A stretch of 64,000 bases of DNA from CALFXN01 sp937957815 (GCA_036788195.1 DAIQNX010000013.1:1-64000), one strand, 5' to 3'. Numbered from the stretch's first letter, positions 16,918-25,602 are shown. Numbers and translations are program-made. The notes: generated by a model not told the origin, from the sequence alone.

Positions 16918-17735
16918 TCCCGTCCGGCGCCGACGCCCTCCGGGAGGCGGCCGCGCGCGCCCTTTCGGCGCTCCACGCGACGCACCCGTGCATCAACCAC
17001 ATCACGAACTTCGTCGTGATGAACGACACCGCGAACATCACGATCATGACAGGAGCCCGCCCAGTAATGGGGCACGCGCTCGAGGAGGCCGGTCTCTTCG
17101 CGACCGACGCCCTCGTGATCAACGCGGGCAACGCGACCTTCACGGACTGGAACGAGGCCATGATCCGATGCAGTCACGAGGCGTACGGTCGAAACCGCCC
17201 CGTCGTTCTCGACCCCGTCGGAATCGGCGCCAACGAGGTGCGGACGCGCATGATCCGGAGAATCCTCGCCGAGGGACACGTCGATATCATCCGCGGCAAC
17301 CAGGGGGAGATCGGCGCTCTCTCGGGCCTCGGAGGACGGGTCCGGGGCGTCGACGCGATCGTCGGACTCGACGATCCGGCGAAAGCCGTCGCGGCCCTCG
17401 CGCTTTCGACCGGCGCGGTCTGCGCCGTCGGCGGCGAGTCCGATTACGTCTCCGACGGGCGACGGACGGCGCGCATCCGCTCGGGGCACCGGTACCTGAC
17501 GATGCTCACGGGAACGGGATGCATGGCGACATCGGTCATCGCGGCCTTCGCGGCCGTCGAGCGGGACTATTTCGCCGCCGCCTGCGCGGCCCTCGGGATG
17601 TACCGCCTCGCGGCGGAGCGTGCCGGTCGCGCGGCGGGGGGCCCCGGAACGTTCCGCGCGCTGCTTCTCGACGAAATGGCAAACATGGCGCCGGACGACC
17701 TCGGCGAAAACCTTCCCGCGGAGATGGTCGCATGA
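16914..17735 (+). CDS. thiM: Hydroxyethylthiazole kinase ThiM
   Basis: A 273-residue ribokinase-fold kinase that phosphorylates the salvaged thiazole moiety of thiamine. The core reads HPCINHITNFVVMNDTANIT near residue 23, ALVINAGN, PVVLDPVGIGAN, DIIRGNQGEIGAL and the ATP-site MLTGTGCMATSVIAAF, which carries the catalytic Cys/Asp-type GTGC loop. It overlaps thiE and thiL by ATGA at each end, so translation is coupled. The enzyme is a salvage function, which suggests that this organism recycles thiazole; no thiG, thiC or thiD is in the window. Confidence 0.97.
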   Translation: MIPSGADALREAAARALSALHATHPCINHITNFVVMNDTANITIMTGARPVMGHALEEAGLFATDALVINAGNATFTDWNEAMIRCSHEAYGRNRPVVLDPVGIGANEVRTRMIRRILAEGHVDIIRGNQGEIGALSGLGGRVRGVDAIVGLDDPAKAVAALALSTGAVCAVGGESDYVSDGRRTARIRSGHRYLTMLTGTGCMATSVIAAFAAVERDYFAAACAALGMYRLAAERAGRAAGGPGTFRALLLDEMANMAPDDLGENLPAEMVA

Positions 17736-18781
17736 AACTCCACGAGATCGGGGAATTCGGCCTGATCGACCGGCTCGCCGCGATCCTGCCGCAGGACGGA
17801 AAGCGAGTCGTTCTCGCCGTCGGCGACGACTGCGCCGTCCTCGACATGGGCTCCCCGTCGGACCCCGGGCGCGGGTACTGGGTGTGGACCACCGACGCGT
17901 CGATCGAGAACCGGCACTACCTGCCCTGGCTCGCCACGCCCGAACAGATCGGATACAAGGTCATGATCACGAACCTGAGCGACGTCGCGTCGATGGGTGC
18001 AAGCCCGCGCTTCGCGACCGTGTCGCTCTCCGCGCCCGCCGACGGGTCGGTCGAATGGACGGAGGGGCTCTACCGGGGTCTCGCGGCCGCGGCCGCCGCG
18101 AACGGAACCGTCATCGTCGGCGGCAACACGACGCGGTCGCCGATAGGGTTTTCAGTCGATGTCGGGCTTCTCGGCGAGGTCGAACGCGACCGGCTGATGC
18201 TCCGCAGCGGCGCGCGTCCCGGCGACGCCCTGCTCGTCACGGACACGGTCGGCGACGCCTACTGCGGCCTCGAGTGCGTTTTCAAACCGCAGATACCGGT
18301 GCCGCAGGAGGCGCGCGATCACCTGATCCACCGGTACATCGCCCCGGCTTCGCGCGTCCGCGAGGGACGCGTCATCTCGGGCTCCCTCCTCGCGACCGCG
18401 ATGATGGACGTCAGCGACGGTCTCGCGGGAGACGTCGCGCACATCTGCGAACGCAGCCGCGTCGGCGTAGAGATCGACGTCCGCGCGTTGCCCCTGTCGT
18501 CCGAAGTCCGCGCGTTCGCTTCGGCCGCGCGCGACGCGGGAATTTCACCGTTCCCCGCGTGGCGCTACGCGCTCGTCGGCGGCGACGACTACGGACTCCT
18601 GCTCACCTGCCCCGAACGCGAGGCGAAAGCGCTCGCGCGCCTCGTCGCCGACGAAACGGGAACGACGCTCACCCGTATCGGAACGGTCACGCCGCCGGAG
18701 AAGGGGCAAACGCTCGTCCTCGACGACGGCCGGACCGCTCCGCTCGACCTCGGGAGCTGGCAGCATTTCGGCATGGAGTGA
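17732..18781 (+). CDS. thiL: Thiamine-monophosphate kinase ThiL
   Basis: A 349-residue enzyme that phosphorylates thiamine phosphate to the active cofactor TPP. It shows the PurM/AIR-synthase fold motifs: VVLAVGDDCAVLDMG near the N-terminus, WVWTTDASIENRHYL, KVMITNLSDVASMGASPRF, GGNTTRSP, MMDVSDGLAGDVAHIC and the late GGDDYGLLLTCP. It starts by ATGA overlap with thiM and is the last gene of the operon. Together the three genes give thiazole salvage, condensation and final phosphorylation. A GC hairpin follows. Confidence 0.97.
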   Translation: MKLHEIGEFGLIDRLAAILPQDGKRVVLAVGDDCAVLDMGSPSDPGRGYWVWTTDASIENRHYLPWLATPEQIGYKVMITNLSDVASMGASPRFATVSLSAPADGSVEWTEGLYRGLAAAAAANGTVIVGGNTTRSPIGFSVDVGLLGEVERDRLMLRSGARPGDALLVTDTVGDAYCGLECVFKPQIPVPQEARDHLIHRYIAPASRVREGRVISGSLLATAMMDVSDGLAGDVAHICERSRVGVEIDVRALPLSSEVRAFASAARDAGISPFPAWRYALVGGDDYGLLLTCPEREAKALARLVADETGTTLTRIGTVTPPEKGQTLVLDDGRTAPLDLGSWQHFGME

Positions 18782-18804
18782 CCCGGGAACGTCCCAGAAC
18801 GTAA

Positions 18805-18842
18805 ACGCCTCCGGACGGGCAGCCTGTTCCCGCCGGAGGCGT
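18805..18842 (+). terminator. GC hairpin after thiL
   Basis: ACGCCTCCGG (18805-18814) pairs with CCGGAGGCGT (18833-18842), with extra pairing in the loop. There is no T-tract behind it, so it may stabilise the 3' end rather than terminate transcription on its own. Confidence 0.45.
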
Positions 18843-19323
18843 GCTGCACAATAGCGAAAGCCGTATTCCCCTCCGCTATCCGAGCCCCAGAAGAAAAAAC
18901 GATTGTTCCGACGCGACCGCCAGGAGGCGAAACCCTTCGGGGACGCGGCGTTCGGACAAGGATATCCGCTGTCAGGCATGAACGCAAGAGTAAGTATGAT
19001 GACGGAAGTTCCTGGGGCCGCCTCCGAGAAGTTCGTCCTTTCAGCAGAAAGGAACGCGCTTCCGTGGCATAACCGCACCCCAGTGGCTTTCATGGGAGTA
19101 ATATCCGAAATCCCATACTCCGCCGACCAACTGGAAACCGCAGACGCCGATCAATTCTCCGGTATTGTAACGTCCGTGAAGGGATATCGGACACACGGAA
19201 GTCGCCCAAGCGATGCGTGAATTTTCTCACAAATCGACGTCACGACACCACCCCTCCTATGGGACACAGATCGGAACAACGCCCATTCGCGATATGTGAT
19301 ATAACGAACCGGGAGGTGTTCGC
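18843..19323. other. ~480-bp region without a convincing gene
   Basis: Short open frames exist on both strands but none has a good start site or recognisable motif. Codon bias here is weaker than in the neighbouring genes, so it may be a decayed gene. The last ~40 bases hold a TGTGATATAA stretch (about 19295-19304) that could be the -10 region of the HepT-MntA pair. Confidence 0.4.
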
Positions 19324-19746
19324 ATGGCAGACGAGGACATCCGATGGATGCAGCGGTGCGCGCATTTCGAGAAGGCGCTGTCGCAGCTCGTGGCGGCCGT
19401 CGATCTTTCGCGGACGCGACAGCTCTCGAAGCTCGAAGAGCAGGGGCTGATCCAGGCGTTCGAGTATACGCACGAGCTTGCGTGGAAGACATTGAAGGAT
19501 TTTCTGGAATCCCGCGGCGTCGGAGACCTGTACGGTTCGAAGGATACGACGCGGGAGGCGTTCCGGACGGGGCTGATCGAAAACGGCGACGCCTGGATGG
19601 ATATGATCGCGAGCCGCAACCTGACGTCGCACACCTATAACGAGGACACTGCGGCCCACATTGTCGCCGCGATCACCGGTTCGTACGCCACGGAGTTCGG
19701 GGCGCTCCGGAATAAACTCGAGGACCTTCGGCGGGAAAAACAATGA
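19324..19746 (+). CDS. hepT: HepT-type HEPN toxin (nucleotidyltransferase substrate-binding family)
   Basis: A 140-residue all-helical HEPN protein. The RX4HXY motif of HepT toxins is intact: Arg98, His103 and Tyr105 in RNLTSHTYNE. HEPN toxins of this type cleave RNA, and the partner MntA neutralises them by adding AMP units to the motif Tyr. The protein also matches the older HI0074-like 'nucleotidyltransferase substrate-binding' description (LSKLEEQGLIQAFEYTHELA, then WKTLKDFLESRG). GGGAGG lies 8 bases before the start. The stop overlaps the mntA start (ATGA). The toxin-antitoxin role is inferred from the family and the pairing. Confidence 0.88.
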   Translation: MADEDIRWMQRCAHFEKALSQLVAAVDLSRTRQLSKLEEQGLIQAFEYTHELAWKTLKDFLESRGVGDLYGSKDTTREAFRTGLIENGDAWMDMIASRNLTSHTYNEDTAAHIVAAITGSYATEFGALRNKLEDLRREKQ

Positions 19747-20087
19747 CGTTCGGCCTGAGCGACGCTACGATCGAAAAAATCCGTTCGGTCTTCGCGCGCC
19801 ACCCACAGGTGGAGAAGGTCGTTCTCTACGGTTCGCGCGCGAAGGGAACGTTTCGGAACGGCTCGGATATCGACCTTACGCTGTTCGGCGACGACCTGAC
19901 GTACGAAATGCTCTGCCGGATCAGCCGGGAACTCGACGATCTGCTTCTCCCCCATTCGTTCGACCTTTCCCTGTTCGCGCACATACGCGACGCCGACGTC
20001 GTCGACCACATCCGGCGCGTCGGCGTCGCGTTCTACGAGAAGACCGATCCCTTCGGAGGTGCGAAAAGCGACGGCGGCAGGCGCTGA
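19743..20087 (+). CDS. mntA: MntA-type minimal nucleotidyltransferase antitoxin
   Basis: A 114-residue minimal nucleotidyltransferase. The catalytic signature is complete: Gly30-Ser31 in LYGSRAKGTF, then ten residues, then Asp42-x-Asp44 in SDIDLTLFGD. A third acidic residue is likely in the FDLSLF segment. It is translationally coupled to hepT by a 4-base overlap. Known MntA enzymes AMPylate HepT at the Tyr of its RX4HXY motif. The active-site residues here are all present, so that mechanism is plausible. Confidence 0.88.
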   Translation: MTFGLSDATIEKIRSVFARHPQVEKVVLYGSRAKGTFRNGSDIDLTLFGDDLTYEMLCRISRELDDLLLPHSFDLSLFAHIRDADVVDHIRRVGVAFYEKTDPFGGAKSDGGRR

Positions 20088-20184
20088 TCCGGTTTTCGGG
20101 GTCCATGCTGCGCCAGCCGCCGCCGGCACGTCAGCAATACTCCGATAGAAAGACGGGGTGGTCTCTCTCCGAGAAGGAGATGAG

Positions 20185-20334
20185 ATGCCGCGTGAGGTAG
20201 TGAAGAACGACACAGACGTAGGCTTCGTGTGGAACAAGGAACGGCAGGAATATATACCGACAAGAGCATTCGTGACGGTCTGTTCCAGATGGGGAGTCCA
20301 CGCATTTCCCGATTATCCACGGAGAGCGAGGTGA
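20185..20334 (+). CDS. Possible small protein (49 aa), with a possible coupled frame behind it
   Basis: A short frame starts MPREVVKNDTDVGFVW and ends in a run of basic residues. GAGAAGGAGA lies just upstream. A second frame could start at GTG 20331 by GTGA overlap and run to 20573; it has acidic, protein-like text (IVFIDSEIESAEELEP), but an intrinsic terminator lies inside its 3' part. The two frames could also be one gene with a frameshift. I recognise neither and rate both as weak. Confidence 0.3.
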   Translation: MPREVVKNDTDVGFVWNKERQEYIPTRAFVTVCSRWGVHAFPDYPRRAR

Positions 20335-20503
20335 GCTGGAATGTCCTTGACGGTTGGCCTGCTTACGAAGTCGAAATCGTACGAGGCGATTCCGAACATC
20401 CAAAAGGCAGGAAAATCGTTTTCATCGATTCGGAGATCGAGTCTGCTGAAGAACTTGAACCGACCAGCGAGCAACACGATGTAGAAGCCACTATTCGAAG
20501 CCG

Positions 20504-20531
20504 ACCCATCCTCGGGTGGGCGGTTTTTTTT
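20504..20531 (+). terminator. Intrinsic terminator
   Basis: A short GC stem (CCCA/TGGG core within 20504-20520) is followed by eight T residues at 20524-20531. It probably ends the transcript of the small genes or of hepT-mntA. Confidence 0.6.
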
Positions 20532-20636
20532 ACGGGCTTCTCTCAGCCGAGGATGGACGTAGGTTTATCGTGACAAGAGACGGATTCCGGAAAACACCTC
20601 GTCGTCGCTTTTTGCGAACCGCGGCAGGTTCGGAAA

Positions 20637-20682
20637 AAAACAGCCCCGCTCGGACTCGACTCGAGCCCAGCGGAGCTGTTTT
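20637..20682. terminator. Bidirectional intrinsic terminator
   Basis: AAAACAGC (20637-20644) pairs with GCTGTTTT (20675-20682) with a further paired CCGCT/AGCGG inside. A and T runs on both sides allow use in both directions. It is the natural terminator of the minus-strand Fe-S protein gene ending at 20762. Confidence 0.75.
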
Positions 20683-20761
20683 ATGCACCTTCTATTCCTG
20701 AACAGGAACATTATCCGGCATGACGCGGAGCAATGCGCCAGACAATTGTCATTCATTCCAC

Positions 20762-21676
20762 TCAGGCGCTCCCCAGGAATCCGAGGTTCCTCCAGAGGAC
20801 GTCGAGGTATTCGTTCATGTTCAGTCGCGCAAGTTTTTCGCGGATCCCGGGATCGAGCGATTCAAGATCGCGCGCGTCGCGGATCGCCGTGGTTTCATCC
20901 ATCGAAAAGGACTCTCCGGAAAAGACGGGGTTCATGCGGCCCGCGTTTTCCGGACACACGGTCTGACAGCGGAGACACCCGACGAGCGCGTTGTGCCACG
21001 AACGCGGAATATCCGCCATATCATCTTCGGCCGACTCGTTCGCGAACGTCAGACAGCGGTCGGCGCCGACGATGAAGCACCCCTCCGTGAAACAGCCGGC
21101 CGGACAGCTCCGAACGCACGCGCCGCACGACGAACACCGGTCCATGACGCAGGGTTCCCCCCAGCAATCCGTCCCCGTTCCGAGCGGCAGGGAGCAGTAG
21201 AAGGCCGCAAGACGCGCCGCGCTCCCCATTCCCTCGACGTAGCACAGGTTGTTCCGCCCGTAAAGAGCGAGCCCGCTTCGCGCCGCGAGAACCTTTCGCG
21301 GTCCGAGGGCGGGTTCGATCCGGGCCGCGCCCGCCGAGTCCCGGAGAAGCGAAAGCGCCCGGCTTTCGTCCCGACCGTAGACGTACGTCGGCGGGATTGC
21401 CGCCTGGACGGGGCCGTCCCCGATATCGAAGAGAACGACGCTTACGGAAGACGAAATCGCCACGACAAAAAGGCTCTTCGCCCACTCCGGCGTCGCGAGA
21501 TACTCAGGAGCGACGTATCTCCCGAAAAAGCGCGTCGAGACGCGCGGATCCGTCTCCCCGCGCCGGCATCGTTCCGTCACGTCGCCGCACGCCTCGCGAG
21601 CTCTCCCGGGCCGCACGGCGACTGCCTTCATCCCCGCCTCTTCGAGCGCGGGCAGAAGATCTTCCGCATACCGCAT
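20762..21676 (-). CDS. QueG-like double 4Fe-4S cluster protein
   Basis: A 304-residue cytoplasmic iron-sulfur protein related to epoxyqueuosine reductase. A QueG-like core segment reads SGLALYGRNNLCYVEGMGS near residue 145. Two 4Fe-4S sites follow: CSSCGACVRSCP near 195 and CLRCQTVCPEN near 250, with an additional Cys in DRCLTF. Bona fide QueG is a cobalamin-dependent tRNA-modification enzyme. The present sequence is diverged at the N-terminus, and Synergistota and clostridia have many QueG-like paralogues of unknown role, so I do not assign queG. I prefer the ATG at 21676 because a GTG at 21688 would touch the GGAAGGGA site. Confidence 0.8.
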   Translation of the reverse strand: MRYAEDLLPALEEAGMKAVAVRPGRAREACGDVTERCRRGETDPRVSTRFFGRYVAPEYLATPEWAKSLFVVAISSSVSVVLFDIGDGPVQAAIPPTYVYGRDESRALSLLRDSAGAARIEPALGPRKVLAARSGLALYGRNNLCYVEGMGSAARLAAFYCSLPLGTGTDCWGEPCVMDRCSSCGACVRSCPAGCFTEGCFIVGADRCLTFANESAEDDMADIPRSWHNALVGCLRCQTVCPENAGRMNPVFSGESFSMDETTAIRDARDLESLDPGIREKLARLNMNEYLDVLWRNLGFLGSA

Positions 21677-21723
21677 CGCGTCAGTCACTCCCTTCCCGTG
21701 ACGTCAGTCCCGGGGGCATTCGG

Positions 21724-22518
21724 TTACTTCAGCCACTTCTCGAAGAGCCGGTCGAGGTCGCCGCGGAGCTTCGCGTCGTTCCAGAGGAAGTTCATGATCT
21801 TGAGAAACGCCGGGTCGTCGTCGCGGATGAAGAAGCCCATGAAGCTGATCTTCGTGAGCGGCTTGTCCGTGAACGCGCCGTAGAGCCGGTCGTCCTTGCG
21901 GGCGTAGACCACGGCCTCGTACGTCTCGGAGATCATCACGTCGCCTCTGCCTTCCGCGATCATCGCGGGGATTTCCGCGTTGGCCGGATGGACGACGACT
22001 TTCGCCTTTTTGAAGTTCGCCTTCACGAAACGCTCGTTCGAGCCGCCGGGGTTGACGATGACGGTCGTCTCGGGGACGTCCATCTTTTCGAGCGACGTGA
22101 ATTTCTCTTTGTCGGTCGTACGGATGATCGCGACCTTGCCGTTGGGCGCGTACGGGGGCAGAAAATCGCCCTTCAGCATCCTGGCGAGTCCCCGCGTGAT
22201 GCCGCCGACCGCGATGTCGAACTTGTCGCCGAGGTAGTCCTCCATGAGCTTCGGCCACGACGTGGCGACGTATTCGACCTTCACGCCGAGGTCCGCGGCA
22301 AGCAGCTCGACGAGGTCGATGTCGTGCCCCTCGTACTTGCCCGTCGTCGTGTCGAGCATCGCGAAGGGGCGATAGTCCCCCGGAGTTCCGACACGAAGGA
22401 TCTTCGTTTCCATGACCCGGTCGAGCCGCGCCCCCGCGGACGCGCAGGCCGCGAAGAGGACGACGGCCACAAGATCGAGAATCGCCGCGATTCCGAGCGC
22501 TTTTCTGGTGCGAACCAT
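21724..22518 (-). CDS. Periplasmic binding-protein-fold protein, PheC-like (cyclohexadienyl dehydratase or amino-acid binder)
   Basis: A 264-residue exported protein. A hydrophobic leader at residues ~7-25 ends near FAACASAG, with a possible lipoprotein Cys. The mature part has the SBP_bac_3 pattern, and its sequence resembles PheC: VGTPGDYRPFAM, YEGHDIDLVELLA, TSWPKLMEDY, FDIAVGGIT, IVNPGGSNERF and GRGDVMISE. PheC forms phenylpyruvate or phenylalanine from prephenate or arogenate; related sequences only bind amino acids. No permease or ATPase gene is adjacent, which slightly favours a stand-alone enzyme. GGAGGT lies 7 bases before ATG 22518; an upstream start at 22551 would put the ribosome site inside the gene. 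Confidence 0.8.
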   Translation of the reverse strand: MVRTRKALGIAAILDLVAVVLFAACASAGARLDRVMETKILRVGTPGDYRPFAMLDTTTGKYEGHDIDLVELLAADLGVKVEYVATSWPKLMEDYLGDKFDIAVGGITRGLARMLKGDFLPPYAPNGKVAIIRTTDKEKFTSLEKMDVPETTVIVNPGGSNERFVKANFKKAKVVVHPANAEIPAMIAEGRGDVMISETYEAVVYARKDDRLYGAFTDKPLTKISFMGFFIRDDDPAFLKIMNFLWNDAKLRGDLDRLFEKWLK

Positions 22519-22679
22519 CCGAAACACCTCCGCTTTGAAAAATTTCGTCAATTCTGAGGGTATTTTCCGCGAATGTCAACGATCGGTCACGTTCTTTCGC
22601 CCTTGCCGAGATGCGGAACTCAGGGCTCTCTGATATGCTGGGCGCATCTGCGATATATGAAAGGGATGGTATCTCGGAC

Positions 22680-23363
22680 ATGAGAAATATGTACGGAATT
22701 CTCATCGCGGCGGCGCTCGCGTTCGCCATGGCACAACCGGCGAACGCGCTCGGCGACGCGGAGCACAGGGCGATGCTCGCGCAGTCGCAGGAGTACCGCG
22801 AGGCGGACGAGGGGCTCAACGGCGCGTGGAAGGAAGCGAAGAAGATGCTTCCCGCGGACGAATACAAGAAGCTCCTCGCGGATCAGGCACAGTGGGTCAA
22901 GAGCGGTCGCGACGCGGAGGCGAAGGCCCAGATCGACGCCGGGACGTCGAAGGCCGACGCGTACGCGAACGTCACGATGGACCGGATCCGGTACGTCAAC
23001 AACGTCATCTCCCGCTCCGTGCTGGTTCACAGCGACAAGGGCAGGCAGGGGCTCTACACGTTCACGGGAAAGGGAATGACGGGCGTCCTCGAAGTCTGGT
23101 GGTACGACGAGAGCGACCCCGTGCATTACGTCATCTTCGAGAACAGCGTTCCGTCGGGAAAGGACGGCGCGAACCTCTGCTCGTTCCAGGGCAAGGGGCC
23201 GCTCGAAGGAAACACAATTGTCGCGGTGTCCGACCAGGACGACTCCATGAAGGTCACGATCGTCTTCGACGGAAAGAAAGCGACCGTCACGACCGACGAG
23301 GCGTTCAAGTCGGGCGGCGTCTGCGGGCAGGGCGTGATCCTCGACGGAGAGTATTCGAGGTAG
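22680..23363 (+). CDS. Secreted LprI-N (DUF1311) domain protein
   Basis: A 227-residue exported protein. The signal peptide (GILIAAALAFAMAQPANAL) ends around residue 23. The N-terminal half has the DUF1311/LprI pattern of a helical bundle: READEGLNGAWKEAKKMLP, then a LLADQAQWVKSGRDAEAKA core. LprI of mycobacteria inhibits lysozyme, so a similar envelope role is possible. The C-terminal half is a beta-rich region (LYTFTGKGMTGVLEVWWYD) that I do not recognise. The start at 22680 places the signal peptide at the N-terminus. The gene stands alone and is followed by a strong terminator. Confidence 0.75.
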   Translation: MRNMYGILIAAALAFAMAQPANALGDAEHRAMLAQSQEYREADEGLNGAWKEAKKMLPADEYKKLLADQAQWVKSGRDAEAKAQIDAGTSKADAYANVTMDRIRYVNNVISRSVLVHSDKGRQGLYTFTGKGMTGVLEVWWYDESDPVHYVIFENSVPSGKDGANLCSFQGKGPLEGNTIVAVSDQDDSMKVTIVFDGKKATVTTDEAFKSGGVCGQGVILDGEYSR

Positions 23364-23408
23364 AACGGCGCATCGTCCCGGGAAGGAACCGCACATTTTC
23401 AACGAAAC

Positions 23409-23445
23409 GGCCGCCGCCGCCCCCATCCGGGCGGCGGCGCTTTTT
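23409..23445 (+). terminator. Intrinsic terminator
   Basis: GCCGCCGCCGC-type arm pairs with GGGCGGCGGCGC across a short loop (CCATCC) and is followed by five T residues. It terminates the LprI-like gene. Confidence 0.85.
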
Positions 23446-23685
23446 CCCCGGGAAGCCCCGGGGAGTGCCGTGTCGGACATAAGACTTTCAGCCCGTGCGG
23501 CATGAGACATAATATCGACCCGTATGGGAGGGTGGTCGTTGTAAATTTGAAAATTCGAACTGCGATAGGAGTGAAAGGGAGGCGTCCCTTACGTCATCCG
23601 AAGTGCTCGCGCCGGACCGACGACTTCGACCGCGCCGAGAGAAAACGGGAGCCGCCGACGCGCCGGATTTGCCGCCGATGGGTGC
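23446..23685. other. Intergenic region between convergent genes
   Basis: With the preceding terminator, about 320 bases separate two convergent genes. I see a short frame at 23502 that lacks a good start and any known motif, and nothing else. Confidence 0.4.
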
Positions 23686-24486
23686 CTATTTCCGTTTTTC
23701 CTCAAAGATCGCGTGCGCGACCGTGTCGTACCGCACGCAGCCGAAGAACGCGGGATCGAATTCGTCGTAGCGCTTCTCCGTATGCTCGAAACCGGGAACG
23801 TACGACGCGCAGTTGGAGATCAGCCTGAATCTGACGCGGCCGACGTCCGAGGGCTCGAGATTCCCGCAGGCGTCCCGGATCGTGTAATATACGCAATGCG
23901 ACGCCGCCTCGCCGCAGAAATAGACCGTCGTGTCCTCGCGGCACCCGCCGGACGCCGCGTCCCCGAGCAGCAGCGACGCGATCCGGTCGCGGTTCGACGC
24001 GAAGACGGAGTACTCCTCCCGGAACGGGTTCATTCCCTTGAAGAGATATTCGACGTACTTCCCCGTCGCGAAGGACCATCCGTGAAGCGCCTCCCGAACG
24101 TCGTCGTTGATGGCGTTCCCCCACGTTCCGATCACGCAGTGCACGGGCCATATATCGATGCCGAACCGTCCCCGGCGAATCGCGTCACGGGGTATGAACG
24201 GCTCGTACGCCGGATTTTTCGGATGGAATCCGTCGATGTTTCCGCGGTCGATCGTACCGACGCCCGAGACCGGCTTTCCGTTCTCGAGCCAGAAGACGTC
24301 GTGGAACACGGACTGCTCCGTGTGCATGTCCATGCTGACGACGACCGCGTCGAAGAACTCCACGCCGCGTTCCAGCATATCTCGGATCGTTCGGCAATCC
24401 TCCCCGGCGTGCGGCAGCGAGAGCGACCCGCGTGACGCGTCGCAGAAATCGTTCTGGGGATCGGTAATGAACAGGACGTTTCTCAT
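23686..24486 (-). CDS. Isochorismatase-family cysteine hydrolase (nicotinamidase-like)
   Basis: A 266-residue cytoplasmic cysteine hydrolase. The catalytic triad landmarks are present: Asp9 in FITDPQNDFC, the IWPVHCVIGTWG segment that resembles the FP.HC..GT.G region of nicotinamidases, and the nucleophilic Cys in GEAASHCVYYTIRDA. The metal-binding histidine region SMDMHTEQSVFHD also fits. Nicotinamidase (NAD salvage) is the closest named function, but the sequence is long and diverged, so substrate is open. AAAGGATCC lies 7 bases before the start. It is monocistronic. Confidence 0.8.
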   Translation of the reverse strand: MRNVLFITDPQNDFCDASRGSLSLPHAGEDCRTIRDMLERGVEFFDAVVVSMDMHTEQSVFHDVFWLENGKPVSGVGTIDRGNIDGFHPKNPAYEPFIPRDAIRRGRFGIDIWPVHCVIGTWGNAINDDVREALHGWSFATGKYVEYLFKGMNPFREEYSVFASNRDRIASLLLGDAASGGCREDTTVYFCGEAASHCVYYTIRDACGNLEPSDVGRVRFRLISNCASYVPGFEHTEKRYDEFDPAFFGCVRYDTVAHAIFEEKRK

Positions 24487-25084
24487 GATATCCGGATCCT
24501 TTCGTCATCGATTGCGGCTCGGTCGTGCCGCGATGCCGTCCTCCCGGCGGCGACGTCCGAAGTGTACCACTCCGCGGGGAAATTCTATCCGCCGGAATCG
24601 ATTTTACCCTATGACGGGCCGGAACCTTCGCCGAGACGGGCAGTGGTCGTCGTGGAGCGATAAAACGCCGGGAAGAGAAATCGTAACGCAATCGGGATCT
24701 TCCGGTAAAAAAAACGAGCATCCGGAGAATCGTTCCAGAGGCTCGTTCTTTCCCTTCGAGGCCAGAATCAGCAGGGTTCTGCGGGCTTTTCTCCCTCAGG
24801 CCTGTTCGCCATGGGGACGGTTTTCACCAAAAAAACGCGGCTTTCTTTCGACAGAAAGAGTGCCTACCCCTGATATGTGGAAGAATATCTGCCCTTCGAG
24901 AACGCAGGAGAATTTTATCGAAATCGTGCATGAAATACGAAACTTCCTTCGCGGCCCGACGGCGTATATGATGAGACAGGCATTTCATTTCCTGTTCGGC
25001 CACGTTAGCCGAGCATCTCGTAGCGATACCTTTCGATACGTATTGCGCGATGATATGGGTTTTACGTCGTCCCGACACCTGCGG
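24487..25084. other. ~600-bp region without a convincing gene
   Basis: This is the 5' region of the cysteine-hydrolase gene and the 3' region of the small gene at 25085. A stem with AACGAGC and GCTCGTT arms (24714-24756) followed by CTTTC may be a terminator. A plus-strand frame around 24885-25060 reads protein-like text but has no start site. No RNA gene is seen. Confidence 0.4.
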
Positions 25085-25468
25085 TTACGCCAGAAGATCG
25101 ACGAGCGTCCCGATGCCCGGGGCTCTCCGCGTCTCCGGCGCGGCGCGCCCGATGACGGCGACCCTTCCCGGCGCGCCGGGAACGACCCCCTGCGTCGGAG
25201 CGACCCCCGTCGACGACGAGACGTATTCGAGGCGTCCCGAGACAGAGGACGCCTCGGTCTCGAGGCTGTCGATGATCGTCTGGGACACCTGAGCGTCGCG
25301 GAGAAGCCCGATCGCGTAGTTGATCCGGTTGCGCTTGTCGAGAAGCGTCTGCGTCCCAAGGCTGATGGCGCGCTTGATGTAGGCCTTGTCCTTGCACGAG
25401 TTGTAGTACCGCTCCCAGTTGCCCGCGATTCGCGCATACTGCCGGCCGTAGATCGCGTATTCCGCCAT
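25085..25468 (-). CDS. Hypothetical protein
   Basis: A 127-residue protein that I do not recognise. It starts MAEYAIYGRQYARIAGNWER and has a helical, charged N-terminal two-thirds (KAYIKRAISLGTQTLLDKRN) followed by a Gly/Pro/Ala-rich tail. GAAGGGGG lies 8 bases before ATG 25468; a longer frame from 25555 lacks such a site. No signal peptide or membrane helix is seen. It lies downstream of the pepT terminator and has its own, unidentified promoter. Confidence 0.55.
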   Translation of the reverse strand: MAEYAIYGRQYARIAGNWERYYNSCKDKAYIKRAISLGTQTLLDKRNRINYAIGLLRDAQVSQTIIDSLETEASSVSGRLEYVSSSTGVAPTQGVVPGAPGRVAVIGRAAPETRRAPGIGTLVDLLA

Positions 25469-25602
25469 TGCCGCATCCCCCTTCCCGGACCATACGAAGT
25501 ATTTGTAATTGTACAATACATCGGGTGCGACCGCCCGTTCCTCCGACCCTCTCATCCCGGGGCCGTTCGTCCCGAAAATCGAAAAGCGTTGAAAGCCGAA
25601 AC

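Noticed and set aside
18545..19093. A minus-strand frame with FFFWGSDSGGEYGFRYC, reminiscent of variable-protein endings in diversity-generating retroelements
   Set aside because: It overlaps the end of thiL, has no proper start, and no reverse transcriptase or template repeat is in the window.
23460..23525. Two similar GGACATAA / GAGACATAA stretches that could be insertion-sequence ends
   Set aside because: No transposase gene, no clear inverted repeat and no target duplication were found.
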